A stretch of 64,000 nt of DNA from Prochlorococcus sp. AG-409-A22. GTDB lineage: Bacteria; Cyanobacteriota; Cyanobacteriia; PCC-6307; Cyanobiaceae. Location: positions 62,001 through 126,000 of the forward strand of contig QCJI01000001.1 of NCBI GenBank assembly GCA_003216135.1. Direction: 5' to 3'. How positions within the stretch are numbered: position 1 is the first letter of the stretch; each line of letters starts with the position of its first letter. The translations under genes were made by a program, and so were the position numbers. The notes under the pieces were generated by a model. The model made no database searches. It was not told where the DNA came from and worked only from the letters and a program-made list of their open reading frames with translations. Positions 50,411 through 59,681 of this stretch are shown here, one piece after another.

Positions 50411-51361
50411 ATGGCAAATCTTAAAGAAATTAGGGATCGAATTGTTTCTGTTAAAAATACTCGAAAAATAACAGAAGCTATGCGATTAGTTGCAGCTGCA
50501 AAAGTTAGGAGAGCACAAGATCAAGTTCTAAAAAGCAGACCTTTTGCTGATAAACTTGCTCGTGTTTTGGAGAATATTCAATCGAGAGTTCAGTTTGAAG
50601 CCGTAGATTCTCCTCTTCTATCTAAAAGAGATGTAAAAACAATTTCTTTAGTATGCATAACTGCTGATAGAGGTTTATGTGGAGGATACAATACGAACAT
50701 AATCAAGAAGGTAGAAATTAGGTATGCAGAGTTGATTAAACAAGGTTATGAACCAAATTTGATTTTAGTTGGTAAAAAGGCAATAGGTTACTTCCAAAAT
50801 AGGAAAGATAGATACGTAATAAAAAGTACATTCAAAGAGCTAGAACAGGTGCCCACAGTAAAAGATTCTGAAGGTATAACCAGTGAAGTCTTAGCTGAAT
50901 TTTTATCAGAAAGTGCTGATAGGGTAGAGATTATCTATACTAAATTCATCACACTTGTAAGTTGTGCACCAGTAGTTCAAACATTGTTGCCACTAGATCC
51001 TCAAGGTATTGCAGATGACAATGATGAGATTTTTAGGTTAACAACTAAAAATAGTAAGTTACTTGTTGAAAAATCAAACATTGAAAAAAGTGATTCAGAG
51101 AAATTACCATCAGATATTGTTTTTGAGCAAAGTCCGGATCAATTGTTAGACTCTTTATTGCCACTGTATTTGCAAAATCAAGTCCTCAGAGCTCTTCAAG
51201 AGTCAGCGGCTTCAGAACTTGCTTGTAGGATGACTGCAATGAATAATGCAAGTGATAATGCTAAAGAATTAGCCAGTACTTTAAATCTTACTTATAACAA
51301 AGCTAGACAGGCTGCTATCACTCAGGAGATTTTAGAAGTTGTTGGAGGTTCGGCTGTTTAG
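50411..51361 (+). CDS. ATP synthase subunit gamma
   Basis: A 316-residue central stalk subunit. N- and C-terminal coiled-coil helices are clear (RIVSVKNTRKITEAMRLVAA and ASDNAKELASTLNLTYNKAR), as is the conserved CITADRGLCGGYNTNIIK. Compared with non-photosynthetic gamma it carries an extra central segment, as in cyanobacteria and chloroplasts, but no regulatory Cys pair of the plant type. The gene is named atpC in cyanobacteria and atpG elsewhere. A ferredoxin gene follows after 13 bases. Confidence 0.97.
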   Translation: MANLKEIRDRIVSVKNTRKITEAMRLVAAAKVRRAQDQVLKSRPFADKLARVLENIQSRVQFEAVDSPLLSKRDVKTISLVCITADRGLCGGYNTNIIKKVEIRYAELIKQGYEPNLILVGKKAIGYFQNRKDRYVIKSTFKELEQVPTVKDSEGITSEVLAEFLSESADRVEIIYTKFITLVSCAPVVQTLLPLDPQGIADDNDEIFRLTTKNSKLLVEKSNIEKSDSEKLPSDIVFEQSPDQLLDSLLPLYLQNQVLRALQESAASELACRMTAMNNASDNAKELASTLNLTYNKARQAAITQEILEVVGGSAV

Positions 51362-51374
51362 TTGAATTGTAAAA

Positions 51375-51701
51375 ATGTCTGAATTTAATATAAAAGTTCA
51401 ATTTGGTGAGAAAACCTATAATTTTTCATGTCCTGAAGATCAAGATATTATTTCAGCTGCTAAAGCTAATGGAATCGAGTTGCCCAGCAGTTGTTGTTCT
51501 GGAGTTTGTACAAGTTGTGCATCAATGGTTGTCGATGGATCCATTGATCAACAAGATGCTATGGGATTAAACGAAGATTTAAGGGAAAAAGGTTTCGCCC
51601 TTTTATGCGTGGCATATCCAAAGTCAGATTTACATATTCTTATTGGTGATGAAGTTGAAGATAATTTATATAATGATCAGTTTGGTAAGTATCAGAAATG
51701 A
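51375..51701 (+). CDS. Plant-type [2Fe-2S] ferredoxin
   Basis: A 108-residue ferredoxin. Cluster cysteines are Cys40, Cys45 and Cys48 (SSCCSGVCTSC) and Cys78 (ALLCVAYP), the C-x4-C-x2-C-x(n)-C plant-type layout with an extra adjacent Cys41. The C-terminal 15 residues extend beyond the usual end. The main photosynthetic ferredoxin normally has CRAGACSTC, so this is more likely a minor ferredoxin paralogue. It lies 13 bases after the gamma gene and overlaps the next gene by four bases. Confidence 0.9.
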   Translation: MSEFNIKVQFGEKTYNFSCPEDQDIISAAKANGIELPSSCCSGVCTSCASMVVDGSIDQQDAMGLNEDLREKGFALLCVAYPKSDLHILIGDEVEDNLYNDQFGKYQK

Positions 51702-51889
51702 AATTAATTAAGGTTGATTTTTTTTTGGATTGGCCAGGTTCAATAGAAGTTATCAATTTAAGGAAATATGTGATCAGTCATTTGATTAAGAAAGGCAAAG
51801 TAATTCGCTGGTCAATTATAGATATAGAAAATTCAAAGGACTCTTACGATATAAAAAAACTAAGGATTAATGCTGTTTTAGCCAATTGA
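51698..51889 (+). CDS. Small 63-residue protein, unknown function
   Basis: A 63-residue basic protein beginning MKLIKVDFFLDWPGSIEVIN, predicted mixed strand and helix, with no cysteine or membrane segment. Its ATG overlaps the ferredoxin stop by four bases (ATGA), the usual sign of translational coupling, and the DUF3326 frame follows immediately. I do not recognise a family. Because of the coupling I consider it a real gene. Confidence 0.7.
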   Translation: MKLIKVDFFLDWPGSIEVINLRKYVISHLIKKGKVIRWSIIDIENSKDSYDIKKLRINAVLAN

Positions 51890-51920
51890 ATTGCTAGATA
51901 AAAATGAAATATTTTTACTA

Positions 51921-52979
51921 ATGGAAACATCACCCACAATATTCATTGTCCCCACTGGGATTGGTTGCGAGATAGGAGGATTTGCAGGAGATGCACTTCC
52001 AACTGCAAAATTATTAGCCTCTGCAAGTGGATGTTTAATTACTCATCCAAATGTCATGAATGGAGGAGCTCTTTCTGAAAAAGATAAAAATATATTTTAT
52101 GTAGAGGGTTACAGTTTAGATAGATTTGCTAGAGGAGAGATTGGCCTTAAAAGTGTAAAACAACAGAAAATTGGAATAATTTTTGATTCAAGCATTGAAC
52201 ATGAAATATTAATAAGACATTTACAAGTGGCTGATGCTTGTGTTGCTACTTTAGGTATTAATGTTCATGCTTATGTAATAACTAAAAAACCTTTAAGTAT
52301 AATTATTGACTCTGACACTTCAAAAATAAGTGGAGGGATTATTGAGAATCCTGATACTTTAATTCAAGCTGGCAAAACATTAATAGAAAAAGGAGTCACG
52401 GCAATAGCAATAGTGGCTAAATTCCCTGATGATTCAGGATCCGAAGAAACAAATTCCTACAGAGAGGGTAAAGGCGTTGATCCTATTTCTGGAGTTGAGG
52501 CTGTCATTAGTCACTTGATAAGCAAATTTCTACAAGTTCCATGTGCTCATGCACCAGCATTAACACCACTTGATTGTAATGAAAGATTAGATCCTCGTGC
52601 TGCTTCAGAAGAGATAGGATACACATTTTTGCCATCAGTATTGATTGGCTTAAGCAATGCTCCAGATCTTATTGAATTACCCAACAACAACGAATTGATT
52701 ACTTTACACCCTAATCGACTTGAATCCATAGTCGTTCCACATGGTGCGCTTGGTGGTGAAGCAGTATTAGCTTGTGTTGAAAGAGGGTTAAATGTTATTT
52801 CTGTAAAAAATCAACATACACTAACAGTTACTAATCAATTTTTAAATTATCCTAATTGTATTGAAGTAAATAATTATCTAGAGGCTGCTGGCATAATTCT
52901 CTCCATAAAAAAAGGGATAAATCTCACTTCCATTCAAAGGCCTTTAAAAAGAGTCCAAGAAATATACTTAAATGATTAA
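51921..52979 (+). CDS. DUF3326 family protein
   Basis: A protein of 352 residues from the ATG at 51921 (METSPTIFIVPTGIGCEIGG); a TTG at 51891 would add ten residues. VPTGIGCEIGGFAGDALPTA and the later HAPALTPLDCNERLDPRAAS and VPHGALGGEAVLACVERG blocks identify the DUF3326 family of cyanobacteria and plants. Glycine-rich loops suggest a nucleotide- or cofactor-binding fold, but no activity is established. It is the last gene of the ATP synthase-ferredoxin strand and overlaps the nadE stop by four bases. Confidence 0.88.
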   Translation: METSPTIFIVPTGIGCEIGGFAGDALPTAKLLASASGCLITHPNVMNGGALSEKDKNIFYVEGYSLDRFARGEIGLKSVKQQKIGIIFDSSIEHEILIRHLQVADACVATLGINVHAYVITKKPLSIIIDSDTSKISGGIIENPDTLIQAGKTLIEKGVTAIAIVAKFPDDSGSEETNSYREGKGVDPISGVEAVISHLISKFLQVPCAHAPALTPLDCNERLDPRAASEEIGYTFLPSVLIGLSNAPDLIELPNNNELITLHPNRLESIVVPHGALGGEAVLACVERGLNVISVKNQHTLTVTNQFLNYPNCIEVNNYLEAAGIILSIKKGINLTSIQRPLKRVQEIYLND

Positions 52980-54673
52980 TATGAAATTGCTATTGGTACT
53001 CTCCAATCATTACCTAATGATTGACTGCTTAATTTGAGAATAGGTGGAGCTTGTTTTCTTTTGAATTCAGCTTTTTTAATAAGTGAGATTACTTGCAAAA
53101 TTAGTTCTTTTTTATGACCCTCTTTTATAAGTAGCTTGAAATCTTTTTTCTCTTCAATAATGCTTTTAAGAATATTGTCCAATATGGGATAAGGAGGGAG
53201 AGAATCAGTGTCTAATTGGTTAGGACCTAATTCGGCGCTTGGAGCCTTTAAACGAATGTTATCACCAATTATTTTAATTTTTTTATTTAACTTATGCAGT
53301 TTTCTATGATTTTTTGAATCATCACTATCAAGCCAATCACATAATTTAAAAACATTAGTTTTATATAAATCCCCAATTACTGATAAGCCTCCGTTCATAT
53401 CCCCATATAGTGTGCAATATCCTACTGCTAGTTCTGATTTATTACCAGTGGAGAGTAATAAATGCTTTTCTTGATTCGCTAAAGCCATCAGAAGCGTTCC
53501 TCTGATCCTTGATTGAATATTTTGATTCGTTATTCCTTCTGCCTTCAAATTTAAGCTTTTTATAAATGATTCTTCAAAAGAGGTCATAACATTCTCAATT
53601 GAGATGGTATTAAAATTTATCTTTAGTCTTCTTGCTAGATCTTTTGCATCAGTTTTGGAATGCTCTGAACTCCATTTTGAGGGCATCGACACGCAATATA
53701 CATTTTTACTCCCAAGAGCAGCTGTTGCGATTACTGAGACAAGCGCGGAATCAATTCCACCACTTAGTCCAATTAAAGCTGTTTTAAATCCACATTTTTT
53801 AGCATAATCTCTTACTCCCAAAACTAACGCATCAAAAATAGATGATATTTCATCGTATTTAAATTTATCTATTATTTTCTTTGGTTGGTCAATATCCCAA
53901 CTAGAAACATCTTCTGAAAAAGATTTTAATTGTTTTATTTTAGATCCATTCTTATCAACAATAAAACTATTACCATCAAAGATTAAATTATCATTTGCAC
54001 CAACTTGGTTAATGTAAATTAAAGGAACTTGAAGGAATTTAGCAGCAAAACTTGAAACTTTAGATCTAAGCTCTAATTTTTTGAATGTATAAGGAGAAGC
54101 AGATAAATTCAATAAAATATTAATATCTTGGCTCTTCAACTCAGCAATAGGATTTTTTCTGTGAATTCCTCTACCTTCTATATCGTTATTGACCCATAAA
54201 TCTTCGCATATTGTAATCCCGATTTTAAAAGTTTTATTTCTAACTTTTTTTGTTAATACGGAAACTTTTTGTTCTGATCTAAAATATCTCTTCTCATCAA
54301 ATACTTCATAAGTGGGAAGAATAATTTTTCGAGCAATTACTTTCCATTTCCCACCCTCAATCAAGGCAATAGAATTATAAAGATTCGGAAAAAAAGAATC
54401 TTTTATAATTTCTGCTATCCCAACTGCTATGCTCAACTCGTGATATTTTTTCTTGATTTCAAAAGCTAATTGATCAAGTATTTCATATTGAGTTTCGACT
54501 AAGTTTCTTTTTAGAAGTAAATCTTTAGCTGGATATCCCCATAGTGATAATTCTGGTGTAAGAATTAAATCAGCAGAGTTTAAGTCAGCCTGAGCTGCAA
54601 TATTAAGTATTTTTTTTGCATTGCCCTCTAAATCGCCAACAATTGGATTGATTTGAGCAAGAAAAAATTTCAT
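52976..54673 (-). CDS. nadE: Glutamine-hydrolysing NAD+ synthetase
   Basis: A 565-residue two-domain enzyme. The N-terminal nitrilase-like glutaminase carries a Glu (LTPELSLWGYP), a Lys (KIILPTYEVFDEKRYF) and the nucleophile Cys (IGITICEDLW). The C-terminal ATP-dependent synthetase has LIGLSGGIDSALVSVIAT at about 300. It amidates NaAD to NAD using ammonia channelled from glutamine. The start ATG overlaps the nadD stop by four bases, so the last two steps of NAD synthesis are coupled. Confidence 0.96.
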   Translation of the reverse strand: MKFFLAQINPIVGDLEGNAKKILNIAAQADLNSADLILTPELSLWGYPAKDLLLKRNLVETQYEILDQLAFEIKKKYHELSIAVGIAEIIKDSFFPNLYNSIALIEGGKWKVIARKIILPTYEVFDEKRYFRSEQKVSVLTKKVRNKTFKIGITICEDLWVNNDIEGRGIHRKNPIAELKSQDINILLNLSASPYTFKKLELRSKVSSFAAKFLQVPLIYINQVGANDNLIFDGNSFIVDKNGSKIKQLKSFSEDVSSWDIDQPKKIIDKFKYDEISSIFDALVLGVRDYAKKCGFKTALIGLSGGIDSALVSVIATAALGSKNVYCVSMPSKWSSEHSKTDAKDLARRLKINFNTISIENVMTSFEESFIKSLNLKAEGITNQNIQSRIRGTLLMALANQEKHLLLSTGNKSELAVGYCTLYGDMNGGLSVIGDLYKTNVFKLCDWLDSDDSKNHRKLHKLNKKIKIIGDNIRLKAPSAELGPNQLDTDSLPPYPILDNILKSIIEEKKDFKLLIKEGHKKELILQVISLIKKAEFKRKQAPPILKLSSQSLGNDWRVPIAISY

Positions 54674-55260
54674 TCAACTAATTTTGTCGATACATATAAA
54701 TTATTCTTCTTCACAATATCTATTAAGGATTTTGGTAAATTATAATAATTGGTATTTAATCTAACCATAGAACTTGAAATATTTGGAATATTTAATGAAG
54801 AAATTTCAAAGTTAACTTTATAATTTTTCAACATTTGCATAGCATTTGATTTAATAGGATATCCTTCTCTTTTGATTATCAGAAAACTTACTTCCTTAAT
54901 AATTTTATCAAAATTTTTCCAAGAGAAAATATCTTCAATTAAATCACTTCCTATTACAAAATCTAATTCATTTGATTCATAAAAATTTTTACATTTTTTG
55001 ATAGATTGGATTGCCCATTGACTACTAATTGTTTGATTAAATATAATTTTTGGATTATTTAAATCCTCAATTAAAGTTTGTAATAAAAGACTTCGAATTG
55101 AGATGTCTTCTTTATGTTTTTTATTTGGATTATTGCTTGCATAAGTAATAGTAAAGGAATAAATTTTGGATAATTCTTCGAGAATTTTTTTATGGCCAGT
55201 AGTTGGTGGATCTGCACTAGTACCGAAAATGGCAATGCGTTTCTTTTTACTAAGTTTCAA
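54670..55260 (-). CDS. nadD: Nicotinate-nucleotide adenylyltransferase
   Basis: A 196-residue nucleotidyltransferase that makes NaAD from NaMN and ATP. IAIFGTSADPPTTGHKKI is the (H/T)xGH nucleotide-binding motif with Thr in the first place; DFVIGSDLIEDIFSWKNFD and NISSSMVRLN are the later blocks. The start is TTG at 55260, overlapping the GTPase stop by four bases. Being directly upstream of nadE strongly supports NadD over other adenylyltransferases. Confidence 0.92.
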   Translation of the reverse strand: MKLSKKKRIAIFGTSADPPTTGHKKILEELSKIYSFTITYASNNPNKKHKEDISIRSLLLQTLIEDLNNPKIIFNQTISSQWAIQSIKKCKNFYESNELDFVIGSDLIEDIFSWKNFDKIIKEVSFLIIKREGYPIKSNAMQMLKNYKVNFEISSLNIPNISSSMVRLNTNYYNLPKSLIDIVKKNNLYVSTKLVE

Positions 55261-56498
55261 GGTAGAAAAATTGCAGAATTTTTATTTAAATTCCTATTCG
55301 ATAAATAGATTTTTATGTGATTAAAAATCTCGGGTTCTTTAAGCATTATCTTGTGGATTATAAAAGAAGGTTCTAAACTAGATACTTTGCTTCTGATGAA
55401 TATTTCTTTAGCAGCTAACTTCCCTAAAATTTTTGTTGAGTGCACTGCAATTGCTGCTTGAATGATAGCGATTGGTCCATATGGTAATAACGAAAACCCG
55501 TTAGTTAAAGGAGCTATTAATAATATTACTTTACGAATTAAATTAAAAGATGTATTGATACCAATTTGGGTAGCTCCTAAACAGAAATTATTAATAGAAA
55601 TATTTTTGATTATTTTTCTTGCCGAGTTACCCTTGAGACTTAATCCATAAACCTTACTTAGCTCGCTAATTAATGCTGTATCTAATGCAAAACTTCCTGC
55701 TATATCAAACACAATCAAAGGATTAAGTACAACTGTTGATGCCTTTATGGTCGCGAATTTACCAATAATTGCCTGGGCTTTTTTCTTTCTTTTTTTTAAT
55801 CGTTGCTCTTTTATTTTTAGATATAATTTATCAGCTAATTGAAGAGAATTTAATGTTAACAAAATTTCTCCATATCTATTTATAGCTTCTTTTATATAGT
55901 TTTTAATTTTATTCCCTGAATTAACTATTACGGGAATCTTTAAATCTTTGGGAAGTTTTGACTTTATATTTTTTATAATTTCTTTTAATTCATTTTTGTT
56001 CCAAATATCAATTTTGTTTACAACAATTATAATTTTTTTTCCATCCTTAATAAAGGAATTAATTTTGATTACTTCATTTCTATTAAGATCTCCTGCAACT
56101 GCAAATAAAACAAGTTCTGAATTATTTATTTGTGAGTAAATATCATCTGGAAAATTATTATTGCACAAATCAAATCCTGGCGAATCTAGTAATTCAATAC
56201 TTTTTAGTGTTTGATGTTTATGGTTCCATTCTTGCTTCTCAATTTCTTTGGTAGAACCGTTAATAATATCTGTTTTGAATACTTTTTGATTTAACAAGAA
56301 ATTTAACATATGAGATTTACCTACACCTGATTTACCAAATATGCCTATTCTTATTTTCTTCTCTTTAAGCCTAAAAAGTTGCTGGTTAAAAGATATAATT
56401 TCTTTATTAAAAAGATTTTTTTCATAGTTTGTGAGATCTATAGTTTCCCACCAATGTTTTAAAAGTAAATAATTTTTATTGATTTGAATCTGTTCCAT
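55257..56498 (-). CDS. GTPase with C-terminal DUF697-like membrane domain
   Basis: A 413-residue protein with an Era-like G domain: G1 FGKSGVGKS at 54-62, G3 DSPGFD at 105-110 and G4 NKID at 161-164. After a basic KKRKKK segment the C-terminal half has hydrophobic stretches (FATIKASTVVLNPLIVFDIA, VILLIAPLTNGFSLLPYGPI), matching the YcjF/DUF697 type of membrane-associated GTPase. The function of these proteins is not settled. It lies three bases after the CNNM-like gene and overlaps nadD. Confidence 0.85.
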   Translation of the reverse strand: MEQIQINKNYLLLKHWWETIDLTNYEKNLFNKEIISFNQQLFRLKEKKIRIGIFGKSGVGKSHMLNFLLNQKVFKTDIINGSTKEIEKQEWNHKHQTLKSIELLDSPGFDLCNNNFPDDIYSQINNSELVLFAVAGDLNRNEVIKINSFIKDGKKIIIVVNKIDIWNKNELKEIIKNIKSKLPKDLKIPVIVNSGNKIKNYIKEAINRYGEILLTLNSLQLADKLYLKIKEQRLKKRKKKAQAIIGKFATIKASTVVLNPLIVFDIAGSFALDTALISELSKVYGLSLKGNSARKIIKNISINNFCLGATQIGINTSFNLIRKVILLIAPLTNGFSLLPYGPIAIIQAAIAVHSTKILGKLAAKEIFIRSKVSSLEPSFIIHKIMLKEPEIFNHIKIYLSNRNLNKNSAIFLP

Positions 56499-56501
56499 AA
56501 T

Positions 56502-57479
56502 TTATTTTTTCCACCAACCAGCTAATACAGATAATACTGCTTCTGCCCCAATAATTCCCACGAATCCTCCAAACTCATCTACTACTACTTTTACTCCTTT
56601 ATTATCTTTGTCAAATCTTGTTAATAATTGATCAGCCCTTATCATTTCTGGGATGTATTCCACAGGATCGCATAATTCTGACAATAATTTTTTCTTTTTA
56701 CCCTTAATAATCTGAGTTAGCAATTTTTCACGTTTAACTAATCCTTGTATTTTGTCCACTTTGTCTCCCAAAACAACCCACCAGGGTGAAGTGTCTGAAA
56801 TGATAAGTGTTGAAATTTCCTCAAGATTTGAAGACCCATCAAGACACGGGGCTGACACCCTTGGGATCATTAAATCTTTAGCTTTTAAATCATTTAATTG
56901 AAAAACTTTGAAAATCATTGCTGCTTCATCGGCTTCTATAAAACCTTTCTGACTACCAATTTTTGCCATTTGTCTAATTTCTTCTTCATCTGTTGAGATT
57001 TCACTTTCTGCAGTAATAACTGGAAATATTTGTTCTATTAAAATTAAAAATGGTCGCATTAAGTTATTTAATATTATCAAAATAGGAACTGATAATAATG
57101 CTATTTGCAATGAAAATCTTGTTCCAAGAGCTTTAGGGAGCACTTCTCCAAATAAAAGAACTAAAACATAGAAAGAAATTGAAAAGAATGTTAAACCAAA
57201 ATTAGTATTGATTACCAATGCTCCATATACACCCAAAATAAGACTTCCAATTATGTTAAATCCATTATTAGTTATAGTAATTACAGTTAATGTTCTGCCA
57301 AGATGTTTTCTCAGTTTAAGTAATTGATTTGCAGAATTTCTAGGTTTCTGTTTTGATGCTAATTCTAAAATCCTTATCGAATTTACAGCTAAAAAAGATG
57401 CTTCTACTCCTGAACAACATGCTGACCCAACTAAAATAATTATTATCAGTAAAATTAGAACGTAGACATTTGGTTCCAT
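56502..57479 (-). CDS. CNNM/CorC-like protein with DUF21 and CBS domains
   Basis: A 325-residue protein. The N-terminal DUF21 region has four hydrophobic helices (VLILLIIIILVGSACCSGVE, TVITITNNGFNIIGSLILGV, FYVLVLLFGEVLPKALGTRF). A CBS pair follows at about 200-315 (LKAKDLMIPRVSAP, VVVDEFGGFVGIIGAEAVLS). Relatives are linked to Mg/Co homeostasis. The C-terminal CorC_HlyC domain of longer family members is absent. It heads the unit CNNM-GTPase-nadD-nadE and diverges from pepP. Confidence 0.88.
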   Translation of the reverse strand: MEPNVYVLILLIIIILVGSACCSGVEASFLAVNSIRILELASKQKPRNSANQLLKLRKHLGRTLTVITITNNGFNIIGSLILGVYGALVINTNFGLTFFSISFYVLVLLFGEVLPKALGTRFSLQIALLSVPILIILNNLMRPFLILIEQIFPVITAESEISTDEEEIRQMAKIGSQKGFIEADEAAMIFKVFQLNDLKAKDLMIPRVSAPCLDGSSNLEEISTLIISDTSPWWVVLGDKVDKIQGLVKREKLLTQIIKGKKKKLLSELCDPVEYIPEMIRADQLLTRFDKDNKGVKVVVDEFGGFVGIIGAEAVLSVLAGWWKK

Positions 57480-57551
57480 TAAAATAGATTAGTTTAAAAA
57501 TCTGGTTAATTCATTCTTCCATTTTTTATAAAAATCGCCAACAAAAAATGT

Positions 57552-58877
57552 ATGTTTAATCTTAATAATAAAATTTTTGAGAAAAGAAGAGAAATTTTCT
57601 TAAATAAATTAGAAGGTAAAGCGGCTATTATTCCAGCCTCTAGCTTGGTAAAACATCATGCAGATTGTGAATATCCTTTCAGGCAAGATAGTAATTTTTG
57701 GTATCTGACTGGTTTTGATGAGCCGGATGCAATCGCTCTTTTCTTATCGCATAAGCCAAAGGGGGAGAGATTTATTTTGTTTGTTTCTCCTAAAGATGTT
57801 GTGAGTGAAGTTTGGCATGGCTTCAGATGGGGTATAGAGGGAGCTGAAAAAGAGTTTAAAGCGGATAAGGCTCATTCAATTAATGATATACAAGATTTAT
57901 TGCCAGTTTATGTTGAGGGTTCTGACGAAATTGTTTTTTCAATTGGTAAACATCCAAGAATTGAGAAAGTAGTCTTGGAGATGTTTGCTAAACAACTTGA
58001 AAATCGCTCAAGAGTAGGGATTGGTGCAAATTCTATACAATCTCCTGAAAGGTTTTTAAATGAGATGAGATTAATTAAAAGTGAATTTGAAATTAATAGA
58101 ATGAGAGAAGCTATTCAAATTTCAGCGGAGGCCCATGAATTAGTTAGAGAATCTATTTTACTAAAGAACAATGAAAGACAGATTCAAGGACTAATAGAAG
58201 GATTCTTTCTTGAAAAAGGTGCAAGAGGACCTGCATATAATTCTATTGTTGCTTCAGGAGATAATGCATGTGTTTTGCATTACACAGTAAACAACTCACC
58301 CTTAAATAAGAGAGATTTATTATTAGTTGATGCAGGTTGCTCATTAACTGATTATTACAATGGAGACATAACAAGAACTATTCCTATTGGAGGAAAATTT
58401 TCTAAAGAGCAAAAATTTATTTATGAAATTGTTTTAGATGCTCAGAAAAATGCCATTGAAAGTGCTGTAATAGGCTCTAACTCTAATACTGTCCATAATG
58501 TTGCTTTGAAAATTCTTGTAGAGGGATTAAAAGAAATTGGCTTGCTTAGAGGTAGTACTGAAGAGATTATTGACAATGGATTATATAAACATCTCTATAT
58601 GCATAGAACTGGACATTGGCTTGGTTTAGATGTTCATGATGTCGGGGCTTACAGAATGGGTGACTATGAAGTACCCCTTCAGCATGGAATGATTCTGACT
58701 GTTGAACCAGGTATTTATATCAGTGATAGAATTCCTGTTCCCGATGGCCAGCCTACTATTGATGAGAAATGGAAAGGTATTGGGATAAGAATTGAAGATG
58801 ATATTTTGGTAACAGAAAAAGAACCAGAAATTTTAAGTATTGCTGCACTTAAAGAAATTGCTGATTTAGAATCTTAA
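57552..58877 (+). CDS. pepP: Xaa-Pro aminopeptidase
   Basis: A 441-residue M24B peptidase. The N-terminal creatinase-like domain (RQDSNFWYLTGFDEPDAIAL) is followed by the pita-bread catalytic domain with two-metal ligands in LLVDAGCSL, NGDITRTIP, MHRTGHWLGLDVHDVG, VEPGIYI and GIRIEDDILV. It removes N-terminal residues that precede proline. The ATG start at 57552 gives the normal family N-terminus. A 52-residue gene follows after 57 bases. Confidence 0.95.
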   Translation: MFNLNNKIFEKRREIFLNKLEGKAAIIPASSLVKHHADCEYPFRQDSNFWYLTGFDEPDAIALFLSHKPKGERFILFVSPKDVVSEVWHGFRWGIEGAEKEFKADKAHSINDIQDLLPVYVEGSDEIVFSIGKHPRIEKVVLEMFAKQLENRSRVGIGANSIQSPERFLNEMRLIKSEFEINRMREAIQISAEAHELVRESILLKNNERQIQGLIEGFFLEKGARGPAYNSIVASGDNACVLHYTVNNSPLNKRDLLLVDAGCSLTDYYNGDITRTIPIGGKFSKEQKFIYEIVLDAQKNAIESAVIGSNSNTVHNVALKILVEGLKEIGLLRGSTEEIIDNGLYKHLYMHRTGHWLGLDVHDVGAYRMGDYEVPLQHGMILTVEPGIYISDRIPVPDGQPTIDEKWKGIGIRIEDDILVTEKEPEILSIAALKEIADLES

Positions 58878-58934
58878 ATCATTGACTTATTAAGCTAATC
58901 GATTTATTTTTTCAATATCAATAAAAGTTTCAAA

Positions 58935-59093
58935 ATGGAAAAAAAAGATTCATATGATTCAAAACTCTCTCAAGCAAGAGGTTTGGCGAGCCAACTTGGT
59001 ATGTTCGCAGAAGAAAATGATATCCCTAAAGACCTTTGGGATAAATTAGAAGCAACAATTTATGATTTTTATCAAATAAGTAATGATAGATAA
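58935..59093 (+). CDS. Small 52-residue acidic protein, unknown function
   Basis: A frame from ATG at 58935 to TAA at 59091, encoding MEKKDSYDSKLSQARGLASQ followed by LGMFAEENDIPKDLWDKLEA and a short aromatic tail (TIYDFYQISNDR). Composition is balanced, helical and soluble. Codon use is like its neighbours. I do not know the family, but the spacing to pepP and the well-formed sequence suggest a real small gene. Confidence 0.65.
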   Translation: MEKKDSYDSKLSQARGLASQLGMFAEENDIPKDLWDKLEATIYDFYQISNDR

Positions 59094-59201
59094 AATCTTC
59101 AACTTAATTGTTCTCCATAAACAAAATCAAGAATTTTTGAATAAATTGCTCAAAAAGTGACCATAAACTGATAAATTGTTAACTAAATATAAAAATAGTG
59201 A

Positions 59202-59678
59202 ATGACTTCATCAGATAAGGAAAATCAGAATTCAACTAAACAGCAGGAACAAAAAAGCGATCTTCAAACTTCAAAAACTTCATCCCCAAATTCAGGGATG
59301 ATGGGTGCATCAGCAGTACTGGCTAATGCGAAGATAGATGAAGATGGAGTACCATCTGGTTATACACCTAAACCTGATGAAGGAAGGTTCATTATTAAAA
59401 TATTGTGGTTACCTGATAACGTTGCATTGGCTGTAGATCAAATTGTGGGTGGAGGTGCTAGTCCTCTTACTGCTTATTATTTTTGGCCAAGGGATGATGC
59501 ATGGGAAAAATTAAAAAGCGAACTTGAAAATAAAGGTTGGATTACAGATAATGAGAGGGTTGAAATATTAAATAAGGCTACTGAAGTAATAAATTATTGG
59601 CAAGAAGAAGGTAAAACGAAAAAATTAGAAGAGGCAAAGTTAAAATTTCCTGAGGTTACTTTTTGTGGAACTGCCTAA
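59202..59678 (+). CDS. Ribosomal protein PSRP-3 / Ycf65 (cS23)
   Basis: A 158-residue protein. Residues 61-158 match the PSRP-3/Ycf65 family: [40 protein letters not shown] and a helical end with VINYWQEEG. In chloroplasts this protein sits on the 30S subunit and is light-related in its effect; cyanobacterial members are ribosome-associated. The first 60 residues are Gln/Ser/Lys-rich and look disordered, longer than usual for the family. The start is the ATG at 59202. It ends three bases from the atpC stop. Confidence 0.9.
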   Translation: MTSSDKENQNSTKQQEQKSDLQTSKTSSPNSGMMGASAVLANAKIDEDGVPSGYTPKPDEGRFIIKILWLPDNVALAVDQIVGGGASPLTAYYFWPRDDAWEKLKSELENKGWITDNERVEILNKATEVINYWQEEGKTKKLEEAKLKFPEVTFCGTA

Positions 59679-59681
59679 AAT

